Notes: generated by a model from the letters alone, not told the origin. 64,000 nt of DNA from Protula sp. h YS-2021 (GCA_949752745.1 OX457031.1:18591424-18655423); one strand, 5' to 3'; counted from the stretch's first letter, positions 12,024 through 27,726 are shown. Numbers and translations are program-made.

Positions 12024-12734
12024 GTTTTATGTATGTTGAATCAAATTAATACTGTTTAAGTGACGTATAATAGGAATAACATTCGCACGGCCTTCCATAT
12101 TGTAAAAGGGATGCTTTATTATGCTAGATATTAGTTGCTGAGCTGGTTATATCTAAAAAATATGCACAGAGTAAAATAGTTATAGAATGTGAAGCATTCA
12201 ACGTTCTTCACTTAATAGCCAATACAGTATTAGAAATGGAATACGAGAGACACGTAAGTGTATAACCATAAAGAAAATGAACTTACTTTGACAAAGATTA
12301 GTTGCTGAATATATAACCCACTTCCGCTGTTCTCACACTAATTAGCAGAATATCACAAGTGTTAACGTTTAACGGCTTCTCTAAATTACTGATTAGATAC
12401 ACAGATATTTGGAGGAAGAAAAAAAAAACAAATAAGCAAGCAAAATGTTGTTGCTATCAATATCAAATACCACCACTAGCAAATAAGTAATTTTTCCTAT
12501 CAAAGAAATTATCGCCGTTTTATAAAATGAAAAATAACTCTTTATACTTGCACTGTAGCAATATACGTCAACGCTTTTATGTTGTTTAATTTTGTTATTT
12601 CTAAAACTGCAGTAGGTTATAAATTGCAGAAGCAATTACTCTGCAGTATCGTTTGTTGAAATATTATTCACTAATATTGCTTATTAAAACAGTAGGGATC
12701 ACTTATGAAATAATGGTGGCCAATATAGTAATGT
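12024..12734. other. AT-rich host DNA, nothing recognised
   Basis: Beyond the right target duplication of foldback A, no gene, RNA or repeat of note is visible. Confidence 0.4.
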
Positions 12735-12955
12735 TTGTGAATACAGTGAGGCTGGCTAATGTACCCATGTTTGTCTACATGGTGAGGCTGGCTAATGTAC
12801 CCATGTTTGTCTATGCAGTGAGAGTGGTTAATGTGCAGATGTTTGTCTATACGGTACTTGCTAATGTACCGATGTTTGTCTATTGGTGAGACTGGTTGGT
12901 TTAGCGATGTTTGTCTATTGGTGAGACTGGTTGGTTTAGCGATGTTTACCATTCA
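12735..12955. repeat. minisatellite, about 36-bp unit
   Basis: About six diverging copies built on GTGAGGCTGGCTAATGTACC followed by ATGTTTGTCTA. The last two copies share TTGGTGAGACTGGTTGGTTT. Open frames on both strands follow the unit and are not genes. Confidence 0.85.
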
Positions 12956-13276
12956 GAGATCCTATCCACTGCTCAATATACAGCAGAGAAACAGAAATAT
13001 ATTTGTTTATATGCAAAAGATTAAAACACAAAATAAATTTTAAGTTCAGTTGTGGTAGTGTGAAAAGTCGCTTGGAAACAGAAATCAAAACAATATGCAC
13101 AATGTCTTGCCTACGCTGACGGTCTATTTGCCGGCCCGATCCTGCTAACTAACTACCCCCCCCCCCCCCCACTCGCCACAATAAGAATCACACTTTTAGT
13201 ACCGATGTTGTGAGTGCCCATCCTACACAACAGCCTAACAATGACGTCATGTTTCACCAAATCCAGGCAGCATCAA

Positions 13277-13884
13277 CTACGTCACACTTCCGGTCATCTG
13301 ATCATGCTCCAGCCCTGTATACTTGGGATACATAAGAATAAAAATGGCTGACAATGTCATCAGTACAAAAAGCACCCAGAAAAAGACACGGTCCAGTACT
13401 TGAGCAAACTCGTGCCAGTCTCGTGAGAAATCCTCCTCATCCTCTTCGTCGTCCGTGAATACACGAGACTTCTTACTTTTACTCAACATCCGATGCCGTT
13501 TCTTCAAGCCGGAAGCAGCACTGCCCTGGCTTAGATTACTACTTAAAGAAGGCGATTCAGGCAAATGGTTGACCAATGACGGCCCATTTGGAAATCTATT
13601 ATTTAACACAGCAGTCAATCCCATGGTCTCCATTTCATCCAAGATGCCATTTTTATTATGGTCCTTGCTTTTTTTATCCATTTTTAAATTATACACACGG
13701 TCTTTTTTCCTCACATCGTCATAATGTGTTCGTACACATACAAGCCGTGCAGTGTAATGGAGCATTGTGGTTTTGAGCCACATGGGCACTGGAAATCGAG
13801 GGGCGCGATGATGAACATTGAGAACGACCACTGTCATACAGATTGATATAGTTCCCAGGCTCATTGTAGCCATCAGATATATCA
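13277..13884 (-). CDS. nicotinic receptor-like subunit, last exon (TM3, loop, TM4)
   Basis: Last exon (608 bp, stop TAG at 13277-13279) of a cation-type Cys-loop receptor subunit on the minus strand. It encodes TM3 (IYLMATMSLGTISICMTVVV) with the conserved VLNVHHR after it, a cytoplasmic loop of about 120 residues ending in an acidic patch (FTDDEEDEEDF), the MA helix (WHEFAQVLDRV) and TM4 (FFWVLFVLMTLSAIFILMYP). The acceptor is CTGATTTCAG and the exon enters in phase 1, so G from the previous exon plus TG here gives Val. Such subunits form pentameric acetylcholine-gated channels in the plasma membrane. Coding exons in order are 25759-25907, 21072-21116, 17945-18054, 16392-16527, 15455-15658, 14399-14597 and this one; phases agree at every junction. 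Confidence 0.93.
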
Positions 13885-14398
13885 CTGAAATCAGAAACAA
13901 AGTTCAATGTTACAGAAAATTAGGCGTCTAAAGCAGTTATTGCCAAGCAACTGCAAGCAGAAAATATAATGAAATAGACGAATAAAGAGTTTGAACCGCA
14001 TTCAGTCGAGAAATTAATACATAAACGAATCCATATTAAAATTTCACTGGTGCCTGGGAGATCGGGTTTCATAAAATTGCTCCACCGAGTTTTCCTCTGT
14101 CGCGTAATAATACGAGAGATTTCTTCCTACATGGATTGCCGTAAGCCGCTAAAATAACTCATCCACACTTACGTCTACAATAATGGCACTCTCCCAAAAT
14201 CTTCTTCAGAGCTTCAGAATATCTGCCGATTTGATGCTCATAATAAGGTACTAACAATTGGATATGTAACTAGAGCACCTCCCAGACCGCGGTTTAGCCT
14301 TGAGTTGATATCCCCAAATGACGTCACCCAATGTTGTCAGCCTTGAAATTTTCGCACAAAGACACTATTGTCGGTACTTAAATTAACGTCATACTCAC

Positions 14399-14597
14399 CC
14401 ATGAGAGGTATAGCCAGTGACGTCCGGGGTATGTTATCGGCGATCATTAACAGAAAGACTGTGAAGGCAAGGAGGACTGAGATGCCGAGGGAGATCTTCT
14501 CGCCAGCGTCCGGGGGAAGGAAAAAGCCGATCATTATGAGAACGGAGAGCATGAGGCACGGCAGCACGATGTTCATCATGTAGAACTTGTAACGCCG
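14399..14597 (-). CDS. nicotinic receptor-like subunit, TM1-TM2 exon
   Basis: This 199-bp exon encodes RRYKFYMMNIVLPCLML (TM1) and GEKISLGISVLLAFTVFLL (TM2), ending near NIPRTSLAIPLM. The GEK at the inner end of TM2 places the intermediate-ring Glu where cation-selective channels have it; anion channels have a Pro-Ala insertion instead. The acceptor is GTGTTACAG and the donor is ATGG/GTGAGT. It joins the exon at 15455 in phase 0 (HMK-RRY). Confidence 0.95.
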
Positions 14598-14599
14598 CT

Positions 14600-15005
14600 G
14601 TAACACACGTGTAACGCACATGTAATAATGTGTAACGCACATGTAGCCCACCTGTAGGGTCACTGTAACGCGCGTGTGACACACATGAAACGCATGTATA
14701 GTACCGCTGTAACACACCGTAACAAACATGTAACACGTGTGCAGTGCATGTGTAGTACACGTGTAATACACATGTAACACATGCGCGAGAAAACTATAAA
14801 CGTGTCACGCGCATGTAGTGTCGCTTTATCACACGTGTCACCCACATGTAAAGCCGTGAGTAGTATACGTAATAGAGCCAAATTTGTCATGGCATTGCAA
14901 CATGATACATATACAATACAGATGTGAAGCTACAACACACTCTTAACAGATATGTAACAAAATGTAACATACTGCAAAGTAACAAACGTGTAACACACGT
15001 GTTAC
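14600..15005. repeat. degenerate ACATGTAAC/CACGTGTAAC intronic minisatellite
   Basis: About 400 bp directly next to the TM1 exon acceptor are made of short irregular units such as TGTAACACACGTGTAACGCA. Many contain the palindromes ACATGT or CACGTG. Frames reading Cys/Thr/His-rich peptides on the minus strand come from this repeat. Confidence 0.85.
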
Positions 15006-15454
15006 GTCATGACTTGAAAGTGTAAAAAAGCTATAATATCCACACTTAATGAATTTATCGAAACGGGCTAAGGGGGCGTTTTAAGTTAGAGGAGGGGAGG
15101 GGGTTAGTGTGACTGTGGCTAAAGGTTGGTGCTGACGTATTAGGAGCTTGGTTTAGCTCCTATGTGTATTAGAAGAATGTCACAACAATTTGATATACAG
15201 ATGCTCACTCTCATTCCCTTTTGTACATAATTTACAATTTAGAAAAAAAATCAAAATTAACAGACTGATTTCTGAAACGAGCGATTAAAAAAAATATTAA
15301 ATTGTAAAGCTTTAAATTCACTCAAATGTGCTGAAATCTGTTCTAAGATATGTAACAAAGTATTCCTCAAACAGTTTGCATATTGTTGGTACTTTTAGTG
15401 TGATTTCACACAAATAAAAACAAACACCATTATGATCTTGGGTACATATTTTAC

Positions 15455-15658
15455 CTTCATATGAAGTGTAAAGATGACATGTGGATAGCCTATTCCTGGA
15501 CAACAATCCAAAACCGCTAGATTCCACTCGGCTGACGTATTAAACACATCCCATTCGCCATTAGGCTGGAATCCATGTGTTGATATCTTGCTGGAAGAGC
15601 TGGTGATGTTCATTTTAAGACTATAGTATGCATAGGCACCAATTAACAGTGGACAATG
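15455..15658 (-). CDS. nicotinic receptor-like subunit, Cys-loop end to loop C
   Basis: A 204-bp, phase-0 exon. It starts at the second Cys of the Cys-loop (HCPLLIGAYAYYSL), continues through NGEWDVFNTSAEWN and reaches loop C with the vicinal cysteines (LDCCPGIGYPHV), ending IFTLHMK. The CC pair is the hallmark of alpha-type subunits. The Trp normally at the GSW position of loop B is Tyr, and the Tyr before CC is Leu. The acceptor is TTTCTTGCAG and the donor AAG/GTAAAA. Confidence 0.93.
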
Positions 15659-16391
15659 CTGCAAGAAACATAAGACAACCCGCGTTAGAAATTATAACTA
15701 ACAAATAACAATAGCATATATTAAGGTAGCAGGGTCTATGAACTTTGTACTCGAACAATTATGAGTCTGAATTTAAAGTTAAACTGAAATTTTACAGTAA
15801 AAACACACACACATACACACACACGTCACATGTAAAACACAACAAAACCACGCGACTGGTCAATTGATGATAACCCTCTCGTGCGCTGAAATAGCCCAGT
15901 AATTCAACTGAGACAACCTTCGTTGTGTCTAACCAGTGTAATTTCAATTTATAAAAAAATTGTAATTTTTTATTACATTCTTTGCTTCTAATCGACGGTT
16001 TCTTAATGCCCTGTGTTTCTATTTTTGGTATTTACATAATAACAAGTTTTTATTGAGCTTGTAACGAGAAAATAATGAAAACTGAGGTTCTCTTTCTGTC
16101 CACATTATTGTACTCTGTTATTTTTTTCTGTCCTCCATTTAATTTCCTTGACTATGGCGTTTATTTCCTGTTATTTCCGCATTTACCCATGGCTGATTGT
16201 AAATTTTTGGCTCTTTTTGCAAGTTTCATAGATTTTTTACAGTGTCTTGTGAAATGACATTTGCAAAACTTTTTTTCAATTTTTCGCTTAAGGGGTTAAC
16301 ATAAAAAAAACAATAATGTAAATTAAAAATAAATGCCGCACGAGAAATAAATGTACAAAATGAAAATCGGTAGAATTTAAAAATAGATTAC

Positions 16392-16527
16392 TTGTGTGTC
16401 AAACGGAAAGAATGAAATATCTATATCACACGTTGTACGGAATATGCCACCGGGCTCCCAGTGAAGAGTGCCGTCGTATTTCAGTAATACCCGGATTCTC
16501 TCGAAGTCCGGTATTAGTTCTTCTGCT
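16392..16527 (-). CDS. nicotinic receptor-like subunit, loop E to Cys-loop exon
   Basis: A 136-bp exon encoding AEELIPDFERIRVLLKYDG, then LHWEPGGIFRTTCDIDISFF and PFDTQ. The last part holds the first Cys of the Cys-loop and its FPFD signature. It enters in phase 2 (GG + A makes Gly) and leaves in phase 0 before the HC of the next exon. The donor is the slightly weak CAA/GTAATC. Confidence 0.92.
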
Positions 16528-17416
16528 CTGCAATATAAGACGAACAGGATTGCCCATGTACGGTGCACCGTTCGAGAATACTGATGTCAGGATTTATGAC
16601 ATATAATTACAGGAGGTTCTTTAAAGTCCGGTACTGGTTCTTATGTTCTGCAAAATAAGAAAAGCAGAACAAGGTTACTCGATAATGTTATTTAATTACA
16701 CGGAAAAGCTTTTAAGAAGTTACTTTCTTCGCCATAGTTCGATGTTGTTATTTTATTACAGGGCAAAGGTCCATATCTATTAGGTTTGGGCTTTTATTGG
16801 CATTTGGAGTCCATCAAATGATTGGCTTTAAGCTACCGCCGATGTGTTATCTATGTCTTTCTTCCTTCATGACTTTTATTTATTCTGTTGATTTTCTTTC
16901 TTATGCATTTTCATCCTTAAATGGCAGCGAAATCTCACATTCCGTGTGTTACTCAGTGGTGGTGGCTGTTCCACAAAGGCTGTTCCAGGAATTAAGCAAT
17001 TACCACAACGATCTTTCAAAATTAATATTATTTGGATAGACATGAAACATGCCATAAATCAGGAAAGTTTAGCATAACCATGTAAAATAACAATGTAACC
17101 TTTTTTATTACTTTTCATTACTTATCTTTTTATTACCCCCTTCCTCCCCCTGTCCCACATCCCCAAATGAATAAATAAATCTTCTATCAAAGATTCGTTC
17201 TAAAATCCAGTTTTTCCAGATGGCATTCCGGTAACGTATAACTGAAAAAAGATCATTGACGCCTTAATTGTGAAACGACTGAGAAGAGAATGACAATGAT
17301 GCAAAGATGACCGATTTAGTTAAAACTTTCCTAGTGTAATCAAGATAACATGATCATTCAAATTGGTCAAGCGCAATTTTTCATCTTTGAAAGCCTGTAA
17401 AACATCTATCTTTTGG

Positions 17417-17665
17417 CGTCCATACTGTGTGTCATTTTTGTGACGTAAATATCTATCGGCGTCTGGCAGGCCGCCGGTGAATAGACGTTGTTTGGTGTTC
17501 ATACTGTGTCGATTTTGTGACGTATATCTATCGCAGCCCTCCCGGTGTCTGACCGCCGTCAGTGCATAAACGTTGTTTGGTGTTCATACTGTGTCGATTT
17601 TGTGACATATATCTACCGCAGCTGTCCCACTATCTGACCGCCGTCGGTGACTAAACGTTGTTCTG
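17417..17665. repeat. three tandem copies of an ~80-bp intronic unit
   Basis: Three copies each run through CATACTGTGTCG(A)TTTTGTGAC, ATATCTA(T/C)CG, TGACCGCCGTC or a variant, and AAACGTTGTT. The first copy is the most diverged. They lie within the nicotinic receptor intron. Confidence 0.8.
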
Positions 17666-17944
17666 TCTTTCATAATCAATGTCTATTTAAGGTGTATACG
17701 ACACCTGATATTTACAAGAATAAGAGTCCTTTTGAAGGCTTCACAACACTCGCCAACAACATTTGCGTCAGAACTGCAACTTAATAGTTTGGGGTTTGTT
17801 TTTTGACAGAGTTTGTTTGAGTGATTTTTTTTTATATTTTTGATTATCAATTTCCTATCACAATCAATGCCATCAAACACATACAAATGTAAACAAAAGA
17901 AAAAAAGAGTTATTGATTTTATAAATAACTAAATTATCACCAAC

Positions 17945-18054
17945 CCATTCATGACAGCCAGCTCGGGCAGCCATAATTTGTCAGCTTTGACAATAATGTC
18001 TGTTAAATTTCCAAATTTCTCAGGATCCCACGTCAGCCGGTCGTCCTTCCATTC
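17945..18054 (-). CDS. nicotinic receptor-like subunit, 110-bp exon (loop A)
   Basis: Encodes EWKDDRLTWDPEKFGN, then TDIIVKADKLWLPELAVMN. This is the W-x-D-x-R-L-x-W region and loop A of the ligand-binding domain. The exact 110-bp length matches the classic nicotinic receptor exon 4. Loop A normally has D-I-x-L-Y-N; here the Tyr position reads Met. The acceptor is GTTTGCAG; the donor follows 17945 (GG/GTTGGT). Confidence 0.93.
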
Positions 18055-21071
<3,017 letters not shown>

Positions 21072-21116
21072 CGAAATTATGAGTCCAGTGGTTGTTAGGA
21101 CCTGACTGCGTTCATC
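21072..21116 (-). CDS. nicotinic receptor-like subunit, 45-bp exon
   Basis: Fifteen codons, DERSQVLTTTGLIIS, matching the D-E-K-N-Q-x-L-T-T-N strand that carries loop D. The family Trp55 position (TTNxW) is aliphatic here. The exact 45-bp length matches the classic exon 3 of nicotinic receptor genes. The acceptor is TTACCGACAG and the donor TCG/GTGAGT; both ends are phase 0. Confidence 0.9.
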
Positions 21117-22081
21117 CTGTCGGTAAGTATGTAACCAAAAGTTAGAAAATGAGCCCCTTTTCTAACATATAATCATGTAAATCATGTTTCTCTAAATAGA
21201 AACTCTTTTGTTATTGTGAGACATTTTATTCTAAATTTCTAAATAATTTGTTTTTTAAATTTCTATGAACAGTATACGGTTATTCCAAATCATAGCATTC
21301 CAAAGACACTGCGAATCTGGATGGGGGGGGGGGAGAGGGTGCAGAGAGGGCTGGAGGAGAGGGTGGCGGGAATGAGAGATGACGCCCTCACAAGTTGTGC
21401 AGACTCTCTTCGGGAAAATCGTGCATTTTTTCCAGCAAAAAGCAAGTTACAACCTCCATCCTGCTTGAAAGCACAATAGTCCATGCTTGAGTAAAAAGCA
21501 CAAAAAAAACAAGACAAAAGCAAAAAAAAAAAAAAAGAAAAAAAGATCTGCTGTAGTATCCATTTTTTTACTTGTTAAAGAAATGTTCTGGGCTGCTTGA
21601 AAATATACCTTAATAATGCCACGGGCAGTTTTGATTTTGGAGCAAAAAATAACTTGCTTGAAAAAAAGATTTGCAATTGATATGAAACCACAATTATTGG
21701 ATTTCAATTTCATTTTTCTCTAAAGCATGTGTTAGATGTCTTCCTTGACAACTCTTTTCTGATATTTAGTTATACAGCAGTGCGGGGTCGCCTGGTTCAT
21801 GTACAATGCTGACGAGTTGCCCCAGGGCACCAGATGCAGTTATAATTGGCAAGGACTGCAGTTTTGACGTCAATCTCCAGTCAGTCTTTGCGCGGCGACC
21901 TACCAGCAGAGCTAGTGCTTATAGAACTGGGAGAAAATGCTTCCGATGTATATGATCATGAATGTCCAAAGACATTGTAACCCACCGGCATCTAGTAAGT
22001 CGAATATTAAAAGGTTTGTAGGATGGACAACAAGTGGTGGGGACATTTTAGAACTGGTTACCAAAAAAAATTAAAAATCGG

Positions 22082-22132
22082 GAGCTTGAGATTACCTGGC
22101 CAACGCTCTCACCAACTGAGCCAACCCAACCT
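22082..22132 (-). repeat. tRNA-derived SINE-like fragment
   Basis: The minus strand reads GGTTGGCTCAGTTGGTGAGA then GCGTTGGCC, a good match to the D-arm and A-box region of a tRNA. No complete cloverleaf or B box is visible. It is probably the head of a tRNA-derived SINE or a tRNA pseudogene rather than a working tRNA. Confidence 0.45.
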
Positions 22133-23879
22133 ATTAATTCTTCAAGAGAGGCCTATCCCGGATACATACACATCAAATGTGAAAGAAATCCGATCAAATT
22201 TTGGGATAAGCATTTTGAATTTTGGCTATCAAAAATTGTTATAATGCCGCCATTTTGAATAAGAAGCATTGTATTTAAAAGTTTGCATGCGTACTTAATT
22301 ACAGACGACGGATGCCCCCCCCCCCCCCACCCAAATGACGTAACAAGACAAACTTGACGGAGTCGGCTAGTCTAAAAAAGGAAGAAGGATTTTTGACGTC
22401 AGATATCTCATGCAATCAAACCGTAGCTCTGCCTCCCTTTTCGTCTCTTCCGCGGCTACTGCAGTATTTGCTCTAGAATTTTAAGAGCGTGGAAAGGGAT
22501 GGCATTGAATGAAATTATGTTCCACCCGACACACTTGACTAATAAATTCGATGTCATTTCATCGATTTCCAATCTATGTCACACCTGTTGATTTTTATGT
22601 TAATGAAATATATCACTGAGTAACAGCAGTAAATAAAGCGAATCTATAATCTATAACTTAAACCACATCTGCTTCTTGGTTGAGATTTTCACTATATTTC
22701 CCTGCTTCACCTAAAATAATTACTATGTGAATTGTGGAAGTTTTTTTTCTAGTTTTTTTCCTCCGCCCTCGTTTATGCCAGGCATTTCCAGGAGAAGGGG
22801 TGGGAATAATCAGGTTGATTCGTATTCTGACGGTCTAACTCTGCGGCGAGTGTCACGTGATTTCAGCTGGTCGCTACGGCCCTTGCCATTCCTGTTGATA
22901 TGTTTTTACCATACACATTTCAAAAGTTTAGTGTGGGTAGAAAACTGTTAGGTAACAGATCTTTTTTCTGCCCACTGTCCAAAAGAAAAAAGCCAGAGAT
23001 AATTACTATCAAATTAACGACCAAAGCAAGAAGGAGAAAGAGGTAAATGACTGCGGTTCTGTGAAGGCAGCTAGCGCTTTATACACAGAAGCTTTTTACT
23101 TCACAGAAACAATGTTTCAGAGGAAACCCGCCATCGAAGAAAAAAATCCAGAAAGCAACATTGTGTCAGAAACGCGCATTAGTCTTTCCTATCGGTTATA
23201 AAAGCTTTTACAACAATTCACCGGTCGAGTGTGCGCGTTTTCAAATGACAACTGAGTGGTGTGGAAAATGGTCGTCTTTTGACACGAAACAGTAGCAGCT
23301 TTTACTCCAATCGAAACTATGACCCTTGTTCTCAAGTCAGATATCAATCCCCATATTTGATTGATGGCAAGGTCGATTATTTTCCAATACACCGCCGTGG
23401 GCTGTTTCATGGTGTTAGTGAGTAGCAAATACTCACCCGCCGGCTCCTATTCAGTTCATTTTCGGTAGAAAGACAGTAGAACTTATTCTATTGACCAACG
23501 AACCCTTCACAGTCATTTACACTGCTCAACAAAACAACCTAAAATGTGACGAGTGTTGTCGCATAAAATGTACGGAAGTTCTGGTGAAGTAGTGTATTGT
23601 AAATATTCTAAGTTCCGAGTGGTCTTTAATTGGGTCATAAAATGCATCAAAGCATTAAATGGGGCCAGCAAATTGTGTCCATCGATAGCGCTGATGGTTC
23701 TAATTCGGTGACAGATATCTCACTGACAAGAAGTCTATTACTGACATGAAGGACTAACAACATCATTTCATTTCCGTACGAAGTGCCTTTTATTATTTGG
23801 TTGTGAATTTTGAAACAAACCGCTGCCTTTGTGTTTCTAGAGAGAGGGTCCCCGTGGTATTTTGATAGTGACAGTCATG

Positions 23880-24345
23880 ATGGTGTCAGTGTCCTGTTGG
23901 TGGCAGTGTCCTGTTGGTGGCAGTGTCCTGATTATGAAAGTGTCCATATTTTGGCATTGTCCTGATGGCGATTGTCTCCTGATGGTGACAGTGTTCTGAT
24001 GGTGATAGTGTCCTGATGGTGGCAGTGTAATGGTGGTAGTAGTGTCCTGATGGCGAAGTGTCCTGATGATGGCAGTGACCTGATGGTGGCAGTGTAATGG
24101 TGGTAGAAGTGTTCTGATGGTGGCAGTGTCCTGATGGTGACAGTGTCCTGATGACGAGTGTCCTGATGATGACAGTGTCCTGATGGTGGCAGTGTCCTGA
24201 TCGTGACAGGGTCTTGAGGGAGACAGTGTCCTGATGGAGATAGTGTCCTGATGGTGGCAGTGTCTTGAGGGAGACAGTGTCCTGATGGTGATAGTGTCCT
24301 GATGGTGGCAGTGTCTTGAGGGAGACAGTGTCCTGATGGTGGCAG
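23880..24345. repeat. 17-bp minisatellite
   Basis: More than 25 copies of CCTGATGGTGGCAGTGT and variants (GGTGACAGTGT, GAGGGAGACAGTGT), mostly in 17-bp steps. Because 17 is not a multiple of 3, the period of the frame is 51 bp. The His/Gln/Thr-rich 235-residue frame on the minus strand is an artefact. Confidence 0.9.
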
Positions 24346-25377
24346 TGTACCACCGGTGACAGGGGCTTTGGCTCAGACTTTCCTCTTGTGCATCAGCGCT
24401 GGTGACAACGGGAATGGGTAGATTGGGCGGGAGGGAGCAGAAATGGTTGGATGTTGAAGGGAAGGTATCGACGCCGATGGGCAATTGCAGGCTCGTTGAA
24501 AAATGGCGTCGAAATCTGCCAAAATGAGAATGTCCATTGATCACGTGGAATATTAACGTCTCGACTCAAGAAGGGCTCTAGCACCCTGAGCGTCTGTATC
24601 GACACACCGTGAATAGCAAAAGCTCTCAGCGTACATGGTGCAACATTGAAACAGAATCTCTGCAGCAAAAACAAAATTGAAATACTTCAGCGATGAATTT
24701 CTGTTTTTTTTATTATTATTCTGTTAGGAATTTTATTCCTGGATACCAAATAGTAATTAAGCCGTGTTATTTAATAATATCGTGTTACTGATATTATTAA
24801 CTATAACACAGATATTAAAAATTCATTTATTGGTAATATAATTTTACCACTGAACCGCTCCCCTCTCCCCCTCCCTCGCCCTCCCCTCCGACGGACGTTT
24901 GACACCTCTGGGACTGAACTAAAGATCTTGAGATGTCTTGGAAAGTTCTACGTTGGAAATTCTTCGTAACAAAACACAACTTGAACTGTCTTTTCACCAT
25001 GTGCTCAATTTGATTTATCTCCGCTTAGCAGAGTAAAAACAATAGGCAAGACTCACAAGTAATAAAAATATATATATGAAAAATCTGCTATTTTATTGAC
25101 CATTCTGTGTGTGTGGGTGTTCATCTTTTACTGCAGCTAACAGCAGTAAAGTCATTAGAAGAGATGTTTCATTTGATGAAATAAATTGAATTATTTCTAA
25201 TGCAGAGCCCACAGCCAAAAAATATGTTAAGGAGAGTGAACAGTTTCTTTTTCTTGTGACATTTCGCAAGAGCATTTTCAGAAGAAACATTCTTCTTTCA
25301 AATTCTGCGCTACGGTTTTTTTATGCTATGAATAACATGTCCCACTGTTAGTTAGAGCACAATGTTCAGCATGAACT

Positions 25378-25502
25378 AGGTATGGAATAGGAATGGGAGT
25401 AGGTATGGAATAGGAATGGGAGTAGGTATGGAATAGGAATGGGAGTAGGTATGGAACAGAAATGGGAGTAGGTATGGAATAGGAATGGGAGTAGGTATGG
25501 AG
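25378..25502. repeat. 23-bp minisatellite
   Basis: Five to six nearly perfect copies of a 23-bp unit made of GGTATGGAATAGGAATGGGA and GTA. A run of 15 or more C follows at about 25528. Confidence 0.92.
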
Positions 25503-25758
25503 AACAGGGATAGAAAATTTTCTTCTTCCCCCCCCCCCCCCCCGTAATTGGAAGATGTGGGTCACTGAGTTTTCGCATTGCCTTGTTTGACGGGGAAGGA
25601 GGGCGTATTTATCATTTATTATTCTATGAATGTCTTAACTATCTACAATATTCATGTCAACTTCACATAGTTGATGCACACTAAAAAGGGGGCCATTTTC
25701 GAAGAAGAAAAAAAATTAATTAGTCGAAAATTATTTGAAACACTCAATTGACACCTAC

Positions 25759-25907
25759 CAGCCCATGGATCCGGAGAAGGACAAACTCTATGGCAACGTT
25801 GACGGTTTTGCTTGTATCCATGACGGGCCTAGCAACGACCTCGTAGTCTGTGAAGAGGAACGTGAGTAATCTCTCCTCGTGCGACGCGTTTCTAAACAAG
25901 AACCGCG
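25759..25907 (-). CDS. nicotinic receptor-like subunit, N-terminal ligand-binding exon
   Basis: A 149-bp exon encoding RFLFRNASHEERLLTFLF, then DYEVVARPVMDTSKTVNVA and IEFVLLRIHGL. This is the first helix and beta strands of the extracellular domain (pattern E-x-R-L-x-x-x-L-F ... R-P-V ... V-x-V). The acceptor is CTCTTCAG and the donor CTG/GTAGGT. It enters in phase 1, so a coding exon must lie upstream. The most likely one is 47810-47950, on the far side of the Polinton. Confidence 0.9.
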
Positions 25908-27720
25908 CTGAAGAGAAAAATAAGTATCATAATTAGAAAAAAAACTAATACCGTTTTGAAAAAAAAAAACGAGTACCACACAGATGAAAAATAATGTAAT
26001 CAAAAGCTATCATGCTTCCTTCAAATATTCGATTGATTTTAGTTGCATTTGAAACTGAAGTGTCGTTGTTGTCTAACTGCCAACCTCCACGGCGGTTTGG
26101 TCAGAGGTCAGTTGTTTTTTTAACAACGACTGAAGTATATCTCGAATTGTTGGGTGTGATTGTAGCTTTGACATCGTTTGGTCTCAAAGTTAAACCCTTT
26201 CTCCGCATTGTTTTTGACATGGTAACATCCCAAGGGGATGCAGTCACGGACCAACTGGTTACCATGCGTGTCCATGACCGAGGGCACCAGTCAAGTACCA
26301 ACTGGTTACCATGCGTAACCATGACCTTTTCAACGGACCCTTAAATGCGGAGAGCTAATTTTGAAATGATACCCCTGATGTTAACCAAACGCGGAATAAA
26401 GTTCCGAAAGCGCCCCCCTTTTCTGGGTAAAGCAGAAAACTGAATGTAATTTACCCCCCCCCCCCTTTTAACCAAATTGGCACTCTGTCCTAAAAATTAC
26501 CCCTTTCTCTGTGCATTTTTTTTTTTGAGGGGGAGGGGGGCACACATTGTAACGCACATGATACAGAACTACCATTTTGCTTTTGGTTTTGCACAAACCC
26601 CCACCATGAAAATCGGATAAAGGGAGTGGGGAAAAGGGTAGGGAGGCTATATGTGCTGGCAAGCATTTCACAAGGTTCGACTGCCATCACCTAGCTTCAC
26701 CTCAAAGCATAACTTCATTGCCCTTCTACCCATTAAAACAAGTTTTTTTATCTAAAACTCCTCTCATTGCACTCTTTTCACTAGTGTTCCATTTCTGTAC
26801 AAGTAATTACATCGGGTTGCAAGTTCATATTACATCCGCCAACATAATTGTCTAGAAACAAGAGCTGATTATAATAACGGCTTTTGTTAATATTATTTTT
26901 TTTCCTTTTTGTCATTTGCTCAGCCCTACCATATGTTACCGATATATGTACATATATCATATGCCACAAAACAAAGTATTGTATACATCCTTATTAAAAC
27001 TGACAATAAGATCTTTAAAATGTCAATAAGACGTTGTTAATAGTAACACAAGAACAGGACTATGAACATATCAGTTAACAAACAAATGAAGTACACCCAA
27101 AGCCGAGACAGAGACACGTTTTCAAAAGCACCATGCAGCAACTAAAACACAGCCCGGAATGCGGGGTCGTATTTATAAAACTCTGCAGCTTCGTAGAGAC
27201 TTTTCTTCGAGATACAGCCAGCCAAAGTGAAATATTAATCCCACGTTACAACTTGGCATAAAATCTAGTGTATAGATAATTACGAACTTCTGCGTGCCCA
27301 GCCCGTTCTAGTTACATCAAAGATATTGGTATTTACATCTTCAGTCCACCCGTGAACAAAAGTATGAATCTATCATTTTAGCTCTCATTTCACATGACGA
27401 TACCAAGCTGACTTCCTAATTTCCGTATACTCTTTGGTAACCGATTCTTAACAATATTTCAAAACAGGTGAGAAAAAGTCAAGACTCCATAGTTTTGCCC
27501 AGTCAATAGTTTTGTCCATAGTTTAGCTGATGCATTACATCTTCAATGCTAAATAATTGCCGGACATAGGCTAATGTCACCATTTGATCATAGTAAAATA
27601 GACAGTGATATGAGTACTCACGTAGCCGACCGACACAGCTTCCGATGTCCGTCCCATTTTCCGAATTCAAACAACCTGAAATTGGCGGAGCTTTATAACT
27701 ACTGCGGTAATACCTTCAGT
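25908..27720. other. host intron flanking the Polinton
   Basis: No coding exon recognised. C runs occur near 26455. An ATG-plus-donor at 27618-27655 (minus strand, GTGAGT) was considered as a first exon but its phase does not fit. The last six bases (27721-27726 lie just beyond) begin the Polinton target duplication. Confidence 0.5.
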
Positions 27721-27726
27721 TTAAGG
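27721..27726. repeat. left target-site duplication TTAAGG
   Basis: TTAAGG directly precedes the left terminal repeat and recurs at 45492-45497 directly after the right one. Six bp is the duplication length known for Mavericks/Polintons. Confidence 0.95.

Larger units (their letters stand above)
21117..25758. other. nicotinic receptor intron
   Basis: No coding exon recognised other than those listed. It holds a G run near 21321, an A run near 21522, a C run near 22316 and the repeats listed separately. The frame at 24393-24674 (minus) has no family features. Confidence 0.5.

Noticed and set aside
22082..22132. Functional tRNA gene
   Set aside because: Only the D-arm/A-box region is tRNA-like; no anticodon arm, B box or terminator pairing could be built.
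23837..24544. 235-residue His/Gln/Thr-rich minus-strand protein
   Set aside because: A 17-bp minisatellite read through; no splice sites or domain.
27618..27655. ATG followed by a GTGAGT donor on the minus strand as nicotinic receptor exon 1
   Set aside because: It would leave in phase 0 whereas the next exon needs phase 1, and it encodes no signal peptide.
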